Positions 1 through 11,100 of a stretch of 64,000 bases of DNA are shown here, piece after piece. Source of the stretch: Amia ocellicauda (Eukaryota; Chordata; Actinopteri; Amiiformes; Amiidae). The notes under the pieces are model-generated. The model had not been told where the DNA came from, searched no databases, and was given only the letters and a program-made list of their open reading frames with translations. The position numbers and the translations under genes are program-made. Every line of letters begins with the position of its first letter. Positions within the stretch are counted from its first letter, which is position 1. Location of the stretch: assembly GCF_036373705.1 (NCBI RefSeq), contig NC_089850.1, positions 19,449,256 through 19,513,255 on the forward strand. Reading direction: 5' to 3'.

Positions 1-715
1 TGTTTCTGTCTGTGTTTCTGTCTGTTTCTGTCTGTGTTTCTGTCTGTGTTTCTGTGTTTCTGTCTGTTTCTGTCTGTGTTTCTGTCTGTGTTTCTGTGTT
101 TCTGTCTGTTTCTGTCTGTGTTTCTGTGTTTCTGTCTGTGTTTCTGTTTGTGTTTCTGTGTTTCTGTCTGTTTCTGTCTGTGTTTCTGTGTTTCTGTCTG
201 TTTCTGTGTTTCTGTCTGTGTTTCTGTCTGTTTCTGTCTGTGTTTCTGTGTTTCTGTCTGTGTTTCTGTCTGTTTCTGTGTTTCTGTCTGTGTTTCTGTC
301 TGTTTCTGTCTGTGTTTCTGTCTGTGTTTCTGTGTTTCTGTCTGTGTTTCTGTCTGTTTCTGTCTGTTTCTGTGTTTCTGTCTGTGTTTCTGTCTGTTTC
401 TGTCTGTGTTTCTGTGTTTCTGTCTGTGTTTCTGTCTGTTTCTGTCTGTGTTTCTGTCTGTTTCTGTCTGTGTTTCTGTCTGTTTCTGTGTTTCTGTCTG
501 TGTTTCTGTGTTTCTGTCTGTGTTTCTGTGTTTCTGTCTGTGTTTCTGTCTGTTTCTGTCTGTGTTTCTGTGTTTCTGTCTGTGTTTCTGTCTGTGTTTC
601 TGTCTGTGTTTCTGTGTTTCTGTCTGTGTTTCTGTCTGTGTTTCTGTCTGTTTCTGTCTGTGTTTCTGTCTGTGTTTCTGTTTCTGTGTTTCTGTTTCTG
701 TTGCTTTGTTGTTGT
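1..715. repeat. TGTTTCTGTC-type simple-sequence tract
   Basis: Almost pure interspersed TGTTTC and TGTC units on the + strand, running from the window edge and fading into T/G-rich sequence near 700. All three + frames stay open because the units contain no stop codon, which yields long low-complexity F/L/S/V/C translations. Nothing in them suggests a protein. The tract probably continues beyond the window start. Confidence 0.95.
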
Positions 716-719
716 TTTG

Positions 720-796
720 TTTCGCAGCCGAGTTTCCGCTTCCGGCTCCTCGCGCGCCTCGCGTTCAAAAAACGCCTCCGTTCACGGGTTTAACAC
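720..796. other. CpG-rich spacer between two tandem arrays
   Basis: This short GC- and CpG-rich stretch separates the simple-sequence tract from the 50-bp array. It could be promoter-like sequence for the downstream kinase gene. I see no TATA box and no clear initiator, so this is only a possibility. Confidence 0.3.
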
Positions 797-1509
797 ACCC
801 AGTGTGTCACAAACAACACCTTCATGCGGGTCTCGGACACAGCGACACCCAGTGTGTCACAAACAACACCTTCATGCGCGTCTCGGACACAGCGACACCC
901 AGTGTGTCACAAACAACACCTTCATGCGCGTCTCGGACACAGCGACACCCAGTGTGTCACAAACAACACCTTCATGCGGGTCTCGGACACAGCGACACCC
1001 AGTGTGTCACAAACAACACCTTCATGCGTGTCTCGGACACAGCGACACCCAGTGTGTCACAAACAACACCTTCATGCGGGTCTCGGACACAGCGACACCC
1101 AGTGTGTCACAAACAACACCTTCATGCGCGTCTCGGACACAGCGACACCCAGTGTGTCACAAACAACACCTTCTTGCGCGTCTCGGACACAGCGACACCC
1201 AGTGTGTCACAAACAACACCTTCTTGCGTGTCTCGGACACAGCGACACCCAGTGTGTCACAAACAACACCTTCATGCGCGTCTCGGACACAGCGACACCC
1301 AGTGTGTCACAAACAACACCTTCATGCGCGTCTCGGACACAGCGACACCCAGTGTGTCACAAACAACACCTTCATGCGCGTCTCGGACACAGCGACACCC
1401 AGTGTGTCACAAACAACACCTTCATGCGCGTCTCGGACACAGCGACACCCAGTGTGTCACAAACAACACCTTCTTGCACGTCTCGGACACAGCGACACCC
1501 AGTGTGTCG
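797..1509. repeat. 50-bp minisatellite, 14 copies
   Basis: The core AAACAACACC recurs exactly every 50 bases at 811, 861, 911 and so on to 1461, giving 14 copies. Units are nearly identical. Variation is concentrated at the base after TGCG (G, C or T) and at CATGC versus CTTGC. Because 50 is not a multiple of 3, the reading frame rotates and all three + frames are open. This is a property of the unit rather than evidence of coding. Confidence 0.95.
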
Positions 1510-1858
1510 CATGAAACACAGTTCACACACAGATGTCACCGATTCTCATCAATAAAGGATCAGTTACGCATTAGGCTCTATTTCTGATCACTGTAATCAC
1601 CTCGCCAGTACAAACTGAATTTACTGTTTTCCAAATACAGGTCTGTTTTTTTAATTAAACATAAAATACCGTTATTGTTAAAATCCAGAAAGCAATACAA
1701 TAGATTGAAAACCCAGCTGTATATAAGAAATATATTATTATTAATAATAACAACAATAATAATTATTATAGAAGTAGAATCTCCAGATTAGGTTTATCTG
1801 TAGACAAATCTGGCAGTAAAATGTGCAGAAAAACGTAAGTTAATAGACTGATCGATGA

Positions 1859-4800
1859 TGGTTTGCCTCAGCTTACCCGTCCAGAGTGAGGAGAAATGGC
1901 AGGACGGCAGTTAGAGAGAAGGGGAAGGAGGTGAGGGAAAACGGCAGGAAACGGAGGAAGAACGGCTCCGAGAGTGTCAAGAGAGGAGAGCCGAGAGAAA
2001 AACAGCGAAAGCAGCGAAAGCGAGGGGCAGCAGAGAGCAGCCCGGACAGAGAGCAGAATCCACCCGCAGGGAGAGCCGTGCAGGACAGGCCTTCAGCGAC
2101 TCAGAGCGCAGGGGTGCTCAGGCCAGAGGCGTGCTCAGCGAGTGGCAGCAGCCCTGCTGTGAGCAAGGAGGAGAGGGCGAGCAAAAAAGCGAAACTAGAA
2201 AGACCTACCTCTGGACGCCCTCTACACCCAGAGAACGAATCCTCTTGCCAGGGTGAGCAGCAGAAACCCGAAGGTGAGCACAGCGCACAGAGCACAGAAG
2301 GTGGTCCCAGCACAGCGCTGGGACCAGACTGTGAGGGTTCGAGACAGTCATGTTCAATATTTAGCACACATGCACATCCTGTCAAAGACCCAATTCCAAA
2401 TCCAGGTACTGGATCTCAAACACAATCCAGCATTTCAGGACCTGCATGTATCCAAGTGTACAGCTGGGAGAGCACGGCTCCGGTCAGCATGATCTCTTGA
2501 CATCACTAATTATAACTACCATTGCACCGGCCTGTAAATATTCAGCAAAACTAGGCATTTCAAAAGACGAGACTCCTTGACAGGACACTTACTTCTCAAA
2601 TACTATGTTCTCAAAAAAGGCCCATTTCCCCACTGCTGAGTGTGATCATATTCACACATTTTACACAACAAAACCAGCACTGTTCCCTGCAATGCTTTAG
2701 ATGTTTATACAACCAAGTGTGTGACATAATGAATGTCTAGTTCTTAAATCCACATCCACGCGCACATTTCTATTTCAGACAAGTTCTCAGACTTATATGA
2801 GAAGGGGGAGCTGCTAGGGACAGGGAGTTATGGCTCGGTCTTTGCTGGGATCAGGAAAGCAGACAATCTGCCAGTAAGGATTTTCACTCAATTTCTTTGC
2901 CTCCTTTCTGAATCTACAGTGGAGCATAATTATTAAAATATCCGTATATTGTCCAAAACTACCAATTTTAGTAGCTGAGTATAGTACAGTCATGTAGACC
3001 TTTTAATAGGTTTAATATTTAATAAGTATTATGGTAAAGCTTAATGTATTACACTTCAGTAGGTACACAAGCGAAGAGGAACATTTAATTGTATTAACAT
3101 AGTTGGAGCTTAGAAAAAAAAAGAAAAAAGATATACAGTAAAGTACATTAAGAGACACATAGTTCATATAGGTTTGCCATCCCTTTTCTTCACAAGAGTA
3201 AATCCTTAATCCTAACTACAACTCAGCCCAGCTGTGCCATACAGTGTATGTAACAGATAACTTAATATCATGTTTTTCTGTTTCTTTCCTCTCCATTAAT
3301 GCTCTGTCAGGTCGCAGTGAAATACATCGATCGCACGTCTGTAGCAAACTGGGCAACGATGGTGAGTAGGTTTCTTACCAAACAAAACACAAGCAACAGG
3401 GTCAAAGATACGAGCTGCCTCTGAAATTAGAGACAGGAAAGGTGGCGATATTATATTTTAAGCCATGGCAAATTTAGAAAATAAGAAATATATGACCTAA
3501 ATATGATATAATGTGGATTAAGCAAAAACAAAAAACAACCCGGGCTATGGCTCTGGTGTCTGTCTGTGTGGAGTTTGCCTGCTGCCTGTAGTTTAAACAG
3601 TGCAGTTGTATTACGATGATGATGATTTTAGTTATTATTTGATATATCTGCTATCCTCTCTCTCTCCAGCCTCAGCAGAGGGAGCCAGTGCCCTTGGAGG
3701 CTGCGCTCCATCAGCAGGTGTCTGCTGCCCCGTCCTGCCCCGGTGTGGTCGGGCTGCTGGATTCATTCACTGAGCCCGAGTCCTGCCTGCTGGTGCTGGA
3801 GCGGCCCGTGCCCTGCATGGACCTCTACGATTTCGTGATGCAGAAGGGCGGCCACCTAGACGAGCCCATGGCCAAGGACTTCCTACGGCAGGTGGTGCAG
3901 GCGCTTCAGCACTGCCACACCCGTGGAGTGGTCCACCGCGACCTCAAGATGGAAAACATCCTTGTGGAGAGCATCAGCCACCGCCTCAAACTGATTGACT
4001 TTGGCCTGGCGAGCCGCCTGCGGGATGGTTTCTACAGAGACCAGGCCGGTGAGCAGCGGCACAGTGTTCACACACAGAAGGCATGGATGCCACCAGAGAA
4101 ATGTCTCGATGTCTTTCATGGCACTTCATACGTGAAGACTGGAGATCCGCAGTGTTTGGGGATCTTATTGGAATTAAGCTCGTTTTAATAACAATCATCG
4201 CTGGAATTATGATTCTTCAGAATGTTTTTGCTGCTTCACAGGGATGAGTTTCTCCGTGTTTATGGAATAAACACACAGATACGTGTCGGTCTAGTTAGTA
4301 AACAGTATATAAATATTCTTAATATACACATTTTGACTTTCTTAGCTTAGCTATGGTAACTCGAGCCACGGACTCTCTATATATTGTCAGCTCTTCCTTT
4401 AGCAGACTTTTCTTCCTAACTTGTTCTCCTAGGTACTCTTGAGTTCTTTGCCCCTGAGACAGTGCGGGTTGGACGGTACCGGGCGCTTCCTGCCACAGTG
4501 TGGTCAGTGGGAGTTCTCCTGTATGTCCTGCTGTGCGGCTCGTACCCTTTCTGTGATGGCCGCGCAATTATACAGGGGAAGCTCTCTTTCCCCAGTGGGC
4601 TCTCAAAAGGTGAGGGGTGCTGAGAGGGACTTTGTTTAACTGCACGACCCCATGCCAAGTGACAAGCAATATATTCACACCCTGTGAACACACTCCCCAT
4701 GGTACTCATGTTATACAACACAGGTCAAGCCTAAACCAATACTGTAACTGCTGTATCAGTCAAAGTAACCCCCCCCCCCGACCATTGTGTGCGAGTTAAG

Positions 4801-5094
4801 ATCATTATAAAAGTAATTTTAGTATTCATTGTTCAAACATTTGTGTACATTTAATCCCCTGCTCCACAATGTACATGATGTCAATGGCACAGAAATACCT
4901 GCCTGACTAATAACCGCAGTGCAGCTCACCTGACAGAGGTGACTCTGATATTCGGAGGCTCCTCTTGGCCCAGAGCTGAGACCCTTGTTTCCCTCCTGAC
5001 AGATTGCTGCGACCTGATCCGCAGCTGCTGTAATATGACTGCTGCCAGTCGGCCGACCCTGGAGGAGATCCTGCTCCATCCGTGGATGGCATGA
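1859..5094 (+). CDS. PIM-like serine/threonine protein kinase
   Basis: Exons read as about 1859-2252, 2779-2873, 3311-3361, 3670-4048, 4433-4609 and 5003-5094 (stop TGA). All join with GT-AG and matching phases. The first exon gives a basic, Ser-rich tail with a KKAKLE nuclear-signal-like stretch. The kinase domain has the glycine loop GTGSYGSVFAG, ATP-binding lysine in VAVKYI, the PIM-type hinge LVLERPVP, catalytic loop HRDLKMEN, DFGLA, an APE motif, and the terminal RPTLEEILLHPWMA typical of PIM kinases. PIM kinases are constitutively active Ser/Thr kinases without a regulatory domain. The open frame of exon 1 has no ATG from the upstream stop at 1856 to the splice donor, so the start must be in an unseen upstream exon or be non-AUG. 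The gene appears intact otherwise. Orthology to a named fish pim gene cannot be settled here. Confidence 0.85.
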
Positions 5095-5449
5095 GCTGGA
5101 AACCGCTTCCTCAGCCTCGCCTCAACACCCTGCCGAGAATAATACTCCTGCACTACAAAACGCCATCATCAATACTGGCTGTGTTTACGTAGAGAGACAG
5201 CAGTGAGAATCAATCAAATCAAATCCTGCTGGTTGTTTTATGTGTCTATAGACACTCAATATTACATGTGATTTAGAGTAAAACTTGTGATTCTTCTGAT
5301 CACGCTCTTTTGCTATTATTAACGCTACTGATTTTACTTTTTTAATTATTTGTTGTGTGTTAGTTTTTAATGTGCTTAAGTTTCATTTTTTAATTGTAAA
5401 GTGCATTCTGATGCATTCTGATGTCCTCAACATGAGAGGCACTATATAA

Positions 5450-5455
5450 AATAAA
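5450..5455 (+). terminator. Poly(A) signal AATAAA of the PIM-like gene
   Basis: AATAAA lies 356 bases after the kinase stop codon. It sits inside an AGGCACTATATAAA context that recurs at 44648-44662. This resembles the 3' tail of a retrotransposon, so the signal may be borrowed from a repeat. Confidence 0.5.
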
Positions 5456-5469
5456 TGTGTTTATTATGT

Positions 5470-8190
5470 ATTATTTTCTCCTGTGTTATGTACATCTAAA
5501 TACTGTACTTAAACTAAACCATTCAGCCTAATGACATGTACTTGAAAAGGAACACTGAAGTAAGAATTCACCGAGTTATTCAACACCTCCCTGTGGAGGA
5601 CCACGGTGACACTGCACATAGAGAGACAAGTAGGGAACTAAGGGTTTGGTTTGAGGGAAAATAATAAGTTCAATATTTCAAATATAAGCATAGATTACCT
5701 CACAATTTCCAAACACAAACTGATCATGTTTCACATTTCAGCAAGTTAATCAGAAAACAACAGAATATAACAATGTTGAACAGCCCAGATTATTCTCAAC
5801 AGCATGCCACTTAAAATTCATAACTAGACAAGAAAAAAGGAAACACTGTAAAAGTCTCTTAATTAATTATAGTTTTTGTTATTTAATTGGTGAAGTTAAT
5901 CTTGTTGTTCTTTACCCCAGAGACCGTTCCCATTTACCCTGTCTGTCCACTCCATACTGGGTAGAAGGAGTCACTTTACCCCCTCAAACCACACAGGACC
6001 CACTCTGACACCATGTGGACAGTCATGGCTGTTAAATCACAAACCACTTGATGTGAAAGAGATTCTCAAAACCTGAAACATGTTCTCCAACATACAAGGA
6101 TCAAGGGAGACAAGCTGGGCCACACAGTATAGTTTCAGTCCTACAGTCTGTGCTCAGAACCTATGAGAAAATCACACATCTAATACAGAACTTTATATTC
6201 CTCTGTATAGAACTCTAACCAAGAGTCCATTGTCTCAGCTCTGATGTTAGCTGAACTCATTTACTGAGGAGAGTCTTCAGATGCAGTGGTGATTTATTCC
6301 TGGAAACTGCTCAGATGGTGTTTGGTGTCGCTTCTTTGTTCCAGTCTTACCACCACCCAATCAAAACAAGAACAAGATGTCCAACTATGACTCAGCAAAA
6401 ATAAAAAGACACCCACCCACAGCTCTGAAATCTGCAAGACTTCTGGTTGCATGTCTAAGGAAGCAATATCAAGAGATTAATAAATTGATACTTCTGGTAA
6501 ATAAAATCATTCAAATAAAGGAACGCCCACAAGTTTTTAAGATAACCTTCTGATTTATGTTCCCTTTGCAGCATTTACAATACAACATTTTTTTTCATAA
6601 TTGTTTTTCTTTTTAAAATCTGGACATACATTAAAACGAGGTGACGCAAAAGCCGTCAGTACATGATATACACTTAAAAAGTAAAAGTTTTCCCCAAAAA
6701 TGAAAATCATTGGTGTTATGCTGACATTAAAACAATTTCCAAATCGACATCTTTAAGTGGTCAAAATTGTAGACCAGGCAATGTTTCTCGTTTGTTTTCC
6801 TCCCCCTTAATAGTAAGCACAATCCAAATAAATTAATTATCATGTTGGTTTTGGAAGTGTTAACACAAAACCCAAAGTACAGTAATCACATCAAGTTCAA
6901 ACAGTACAGAAAGGAACACATGCACACCAATACAGTGTCTGATTTAAAAACGATGCTGAAGTAATTCAATGTTTCTTACCACACTTAACACAAAATAAAT
7001 AGCTCAGTCAGCACAATATGAAGAAACAAATCCTCTGATCCAGCCAGAGGAATTAAAAGAAAATATATATATAAAGTTTCTCTCTCTATATATATGTATG
7101 GCCCGGCTACGGACAGAGCCTTTTTGTTTGTGATCAGATTGTGTTTCTATGCCAAAAAGACTATTTTCTGTGTTATTTACCCTGAAAAGAAAAAAAATCT
7201 GTTAGTCTACTTCCATCAGTGTCAAAGAAGCCTAATTAAAATTAAGACAGCTCCCCAATACGAGAGGTAACTACAGTAATTTGAATAACAATAATAAGAC
7301 TTGTTAGCCTGAGCATTTGGTATTCTTTTGCCATTATTTCATCTCATTCTATTTCCTAGCTGACCACAGACTTAAAAAAATACAAATCGTTTAAACATAT
7401 TGCTTTTCTGCTCCGATGTGCTGAAAATAATCACTTAGTGCACTCTGTGGAGTAAAAGAGTCTTCTGATCCTTCCGGCCTTGCAGACCACTGCTACTTAA
7501 GAGGCTACTTAATTCAAAAGAAGGATAATGCCATTTAGTCAACCACCATCAACCTCCTGAGAGGAACACACATCTTGAAGAGACCTAAGATAAAAAAAAG
7601 ATTAAAAAAAAAAAAAAAGTTTTTCCCTGTTAAAAAGTTAATGTTTTAAACTAAACACTAATAATATATTCCTTTTTTCTGTTCTGCTTCTTTTCATTGA
7701 TGCGTGAAACCCGGCTTTAGCCATGTGGCTGTTTTTTTTGTCCCGACCTGTGTGGAAACGCTCCCAGCACGCATGTGGGTCCAGTGTGTCTCCACTCTGC
7801 CCATTTTCAACAGCGCTTGCCTTTGTCAAATGTGAACAATGGCGCTGAAAGTGAATGGCCGTCTCTGCCCAGCTCAGCTCCACCATGGCAGTCGTGTCCC
7901 TGTAGTCACCGGCGCTGATCCGTGGCCAATAAGACGGATCAAACTTGTGGGTCTGTTGCTAGTACGACACACGCCGGGATTTGGACTCCCTCGGGTCCGG
8001 AGACGCTGGACGGTGAGCGAGACGCCAGCATCTGTGCCAGTCACGGCATCTCCATTCTCACCAGGAAGGGGGATGGGGGGTGGGGGGCAGAGAGAAAGAG
8101 CCACAGACAAGACCGAGAACAGACCCCTTTCCCCCACGCGAAAAACACACACACTTCCTCCTCCGCCGCCTCCCCGCACCCCGAGCCGCG
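5470..8190. other. Non-coding interval, probably including the CNST 3' UTR
   Basis: A/T-rich sequence with no convincing exon on either strand. The part nearest 8190 should be the CNST 3' UTR. The first clear AATAAA on the minus strand downstream of the CNST stop is at 6298-6293, which would give a 3' UTR of about 1.9 kb. Its use is not demonstrated. Confidence 0.4.
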
Positions 8191-11100
8191 CTAGGAGCCG
8201 GGGGACAGCCAGTGCTTGAGCTCGTTCACTCCGTGCTGCATCTGGCTGAAGTAGAAGTCCATGTTGTGTGAGAAGTCTGTGCACACGGTGGACTCCACGT
8301 CTCCCAGGGCGCAGTACAGCGCCGTGCCGCCCATGCTGATCACCACCGTGGCCACGCACAGCAGCAGCAGCAGCAGGCAGGAGTCGCCACCCACCTCTTC
8401 TGCAGGAGAGACGGCACATGGTACAACCCATTACAGCACAGTACGGCACAGCACAGTGCAGTGCCCCGCAGCAGGGAACAGATCAGGACAGGACAGAGGC
8501 CGTTCCTCAGAGCACTGGGGTTATAGCCAACAATCACTCCTAATCAATCAGACAGACACTCTCACACAGACGCAGACACACACAGGTAACAAAGCAGTCT
8601 TTAATGTTTTAATGACTGCAGAGCAGTGTGTGACTATGTGCCCTGCTGTCCAAGCCGCTGCATCAGAAAAGAGTCCCCTGCACCCCCCACAGGAGTGCTT
8701 CTGCACTTACCCTGATCGAGACCGTCTTCAGGCTCTCTGAACCTCACTTTGCGCTTGGACGGTTGCTTGGGGGGTGGCGGGGGCTGTTCGGCTCCGTCCA
8801 GAGACCTCCGTCGTTTCAGGATGGACACTAGGCCTTCTGCGGGAGTGAACTAAGAGGGGACACAAGGCAATGAACACCTACAGCAAAGTCTGCCAGTCTG
8901 CAGCTCAATAAGTCAGCAGGACAGCGAGCCTCTGGATGCCCTGAGACTGAGAGCTGAAGTGATTGTGTCCCTGTGCTGTGTGACTCTCTATTCTTCCTCA
9001 TGGTTTCCCTCATTTTAGATCTCTCTCCCGCCAGTTCTTCCCTAATGTTTGGTATGGGCTGGGGTTGAAGTGACAATAAATAAATAAAATGGAGACAATT
9101 ACATTTATTTCAGTTAAGGGGTGATTTAAAAAAAAACCTGCCCATCCCCAAAGTGAGTCAGACTTACAGGGCAGTAATGGCAGTCTCCAAACACAAGGTG
9201 GAGGTATAACCCGAGCTGAAATCCCACTCATTTGTGACCAGTGAAAGCTAAGAAAAGGGCCTTTCTGAAGAGAGCTGCAAGTCACATTAATACAGAAAGG
9301 GAATCTCACTGTCAAGCACAAATCACCTTTCAAATACTACCAGCACAGTCGGAGGATTGAGCACTGAAATATGCTGGAGGAAGGGGTCCCAGTTTACAAT
9401 GAGTTGACCTTTCTGTGACTTTGCTACACAAGTGTCAGCTCCAGGTCAAAGTAGCTGTTACGCCTCTCCACTCCGTGTACTGGAACATCTCGCGGTTGAG
9501 AGGGAATCAGAGACACGAAGGGAAGCAACACTTTCTATTACAAATTTATTCCAGAGCCAGAAGGAAACGCACAGAAGGAAAAGCTCCATATTCACACAAA
9601 TTGTATTCACATTGTCCCTCTCTGGTTCAGTTATCCTTTACCGGGTGACTGGTTGTGTTTTGTCAACACACTGCGCACTGTGACTGTAGTACCATCCCCA
9701 CCCCCAGTCGATATTTGTTTCCCATTATCTTTGAAGGTGAGGTGGCATCAAAATAAGAAATATAAAAACCTTAAATCGATCTGTCGCTTTTAAATCAGCA
9801 CAATTGAGGGACCCTGCTGAGTATTGGATAGAGAGCTAAGCGGAGTGCCTGTAAGAAGGCACCACAGTCATAAAGCCAGCTGCATGCATTATTTACATGC
9901 CTCTCTGGCCCTGCAACAGGAACTGCTGATTATCAATTCTAGCCACTCCTGCTTTTTCCATTTGTGTGACACTGTGTGAATCTTAAAGAGAAACGCACAG
10001 AAACAGCCTGCCATCTATAGGCCAATCAATGTGCCAGAGCTAGCTGATGTGAGCAAAGCTAATTCTATTATTGCTCAGCTGGAAAACAGGAGCAAGTCCA
10101 TCGCTGAAATGGTTTAAAGAGCCATTACCCCCCGCGCCCACCTACACCCACCACCTTCCGGCCTGCACTTCGATTTTTCCATTAATCGGAAAACATATTA
10201 AGACAAGTGCTCGGGGAGCAGCTGTTTTTAAAAGGAGTTGGGGGAAGAGGAGAGGCTCGAAGGCTGTAGAATAGATGGGCAAACCGCAGGGTCCTAAAGC
10301 AAAAGCAGAGCTGCACATTGGTTGCATGTTTAAGCATTTAGAGGCACCATTGCAACTCCTGGCACATTCAAGAACTGAGAACAGTCATTAAGTACCATCC
10401 GAACCCTGAGCAAAACCTCTGCTACCAGTGTAAGCAGCAACTTCTCACACTTTTGTGCAAGACATTAGGTAATAAAAACATTCACAACAGAATGACTATG
10501 AATGCCAGAATGACTAATACATTAAATGACCCCAAAAAAGGCAGTCATTCTCTTCTAAAACAGACAAGATACTGCATTTCACTTAACACAACATACTGCA
10601 CATTCAACTTGTTTTTCAAACAGGAAAGTTCCCTCCACACTATTATACTCATTAAAAGCCGATGAGATCCAATTTAATCAGCAGAGTTAAACAGTGAGTA
10701 ACTGTCACCAAGCACATCGGCAAACTGCACACACAACCAGCAGCCCTGTGTGCGTCAGAGCAGTAAGGATGTCACAACATAACACAGCGTCATTCAATGT
10801 AGTATTTTTAAATGCGTTTTTTGGTTTGTTGGGTTGTTTGTACAGAACCACACTGCATACACACTTTGCCTTTGGCATCACTCAGCTGAGCAAATGGGAC
10901 TTTCATTGCAATAGACAGATTAAAAAACAAATAAACCTAGGTGGAAAATGTATGATTTATTTGAACATTTGTGTAAACAGTTCGCCTACTGCAGGTAGAG
11001 CTGCAGATCGAGAAGAGAAGATCAACAGCTGGATGTATATGCAGTACTGGATGCATTACTAACTGGGGTCAATGTCCACGGCTGTTGTTTCCGCAGTCTG

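Noticed and set aside
797..1509. CRISPR-like array of regular direct repeats
   Set aside because: The 50-bp units are contiguous without unique spacers, in an intron-containing vertebrate genome.
12..1587. Long open frames of about 500 codons in all three forward frames
   Set aside because: They are translations of simple repeats and the 50-bp array; openness in every forward frame follows from unit composition, not from coding selection.
7839..8449. Overlapping forward and reverse frames across the last CNST exons
   Set aside because: They are shadows of the CNST terminal exon and its GC-rich flank.
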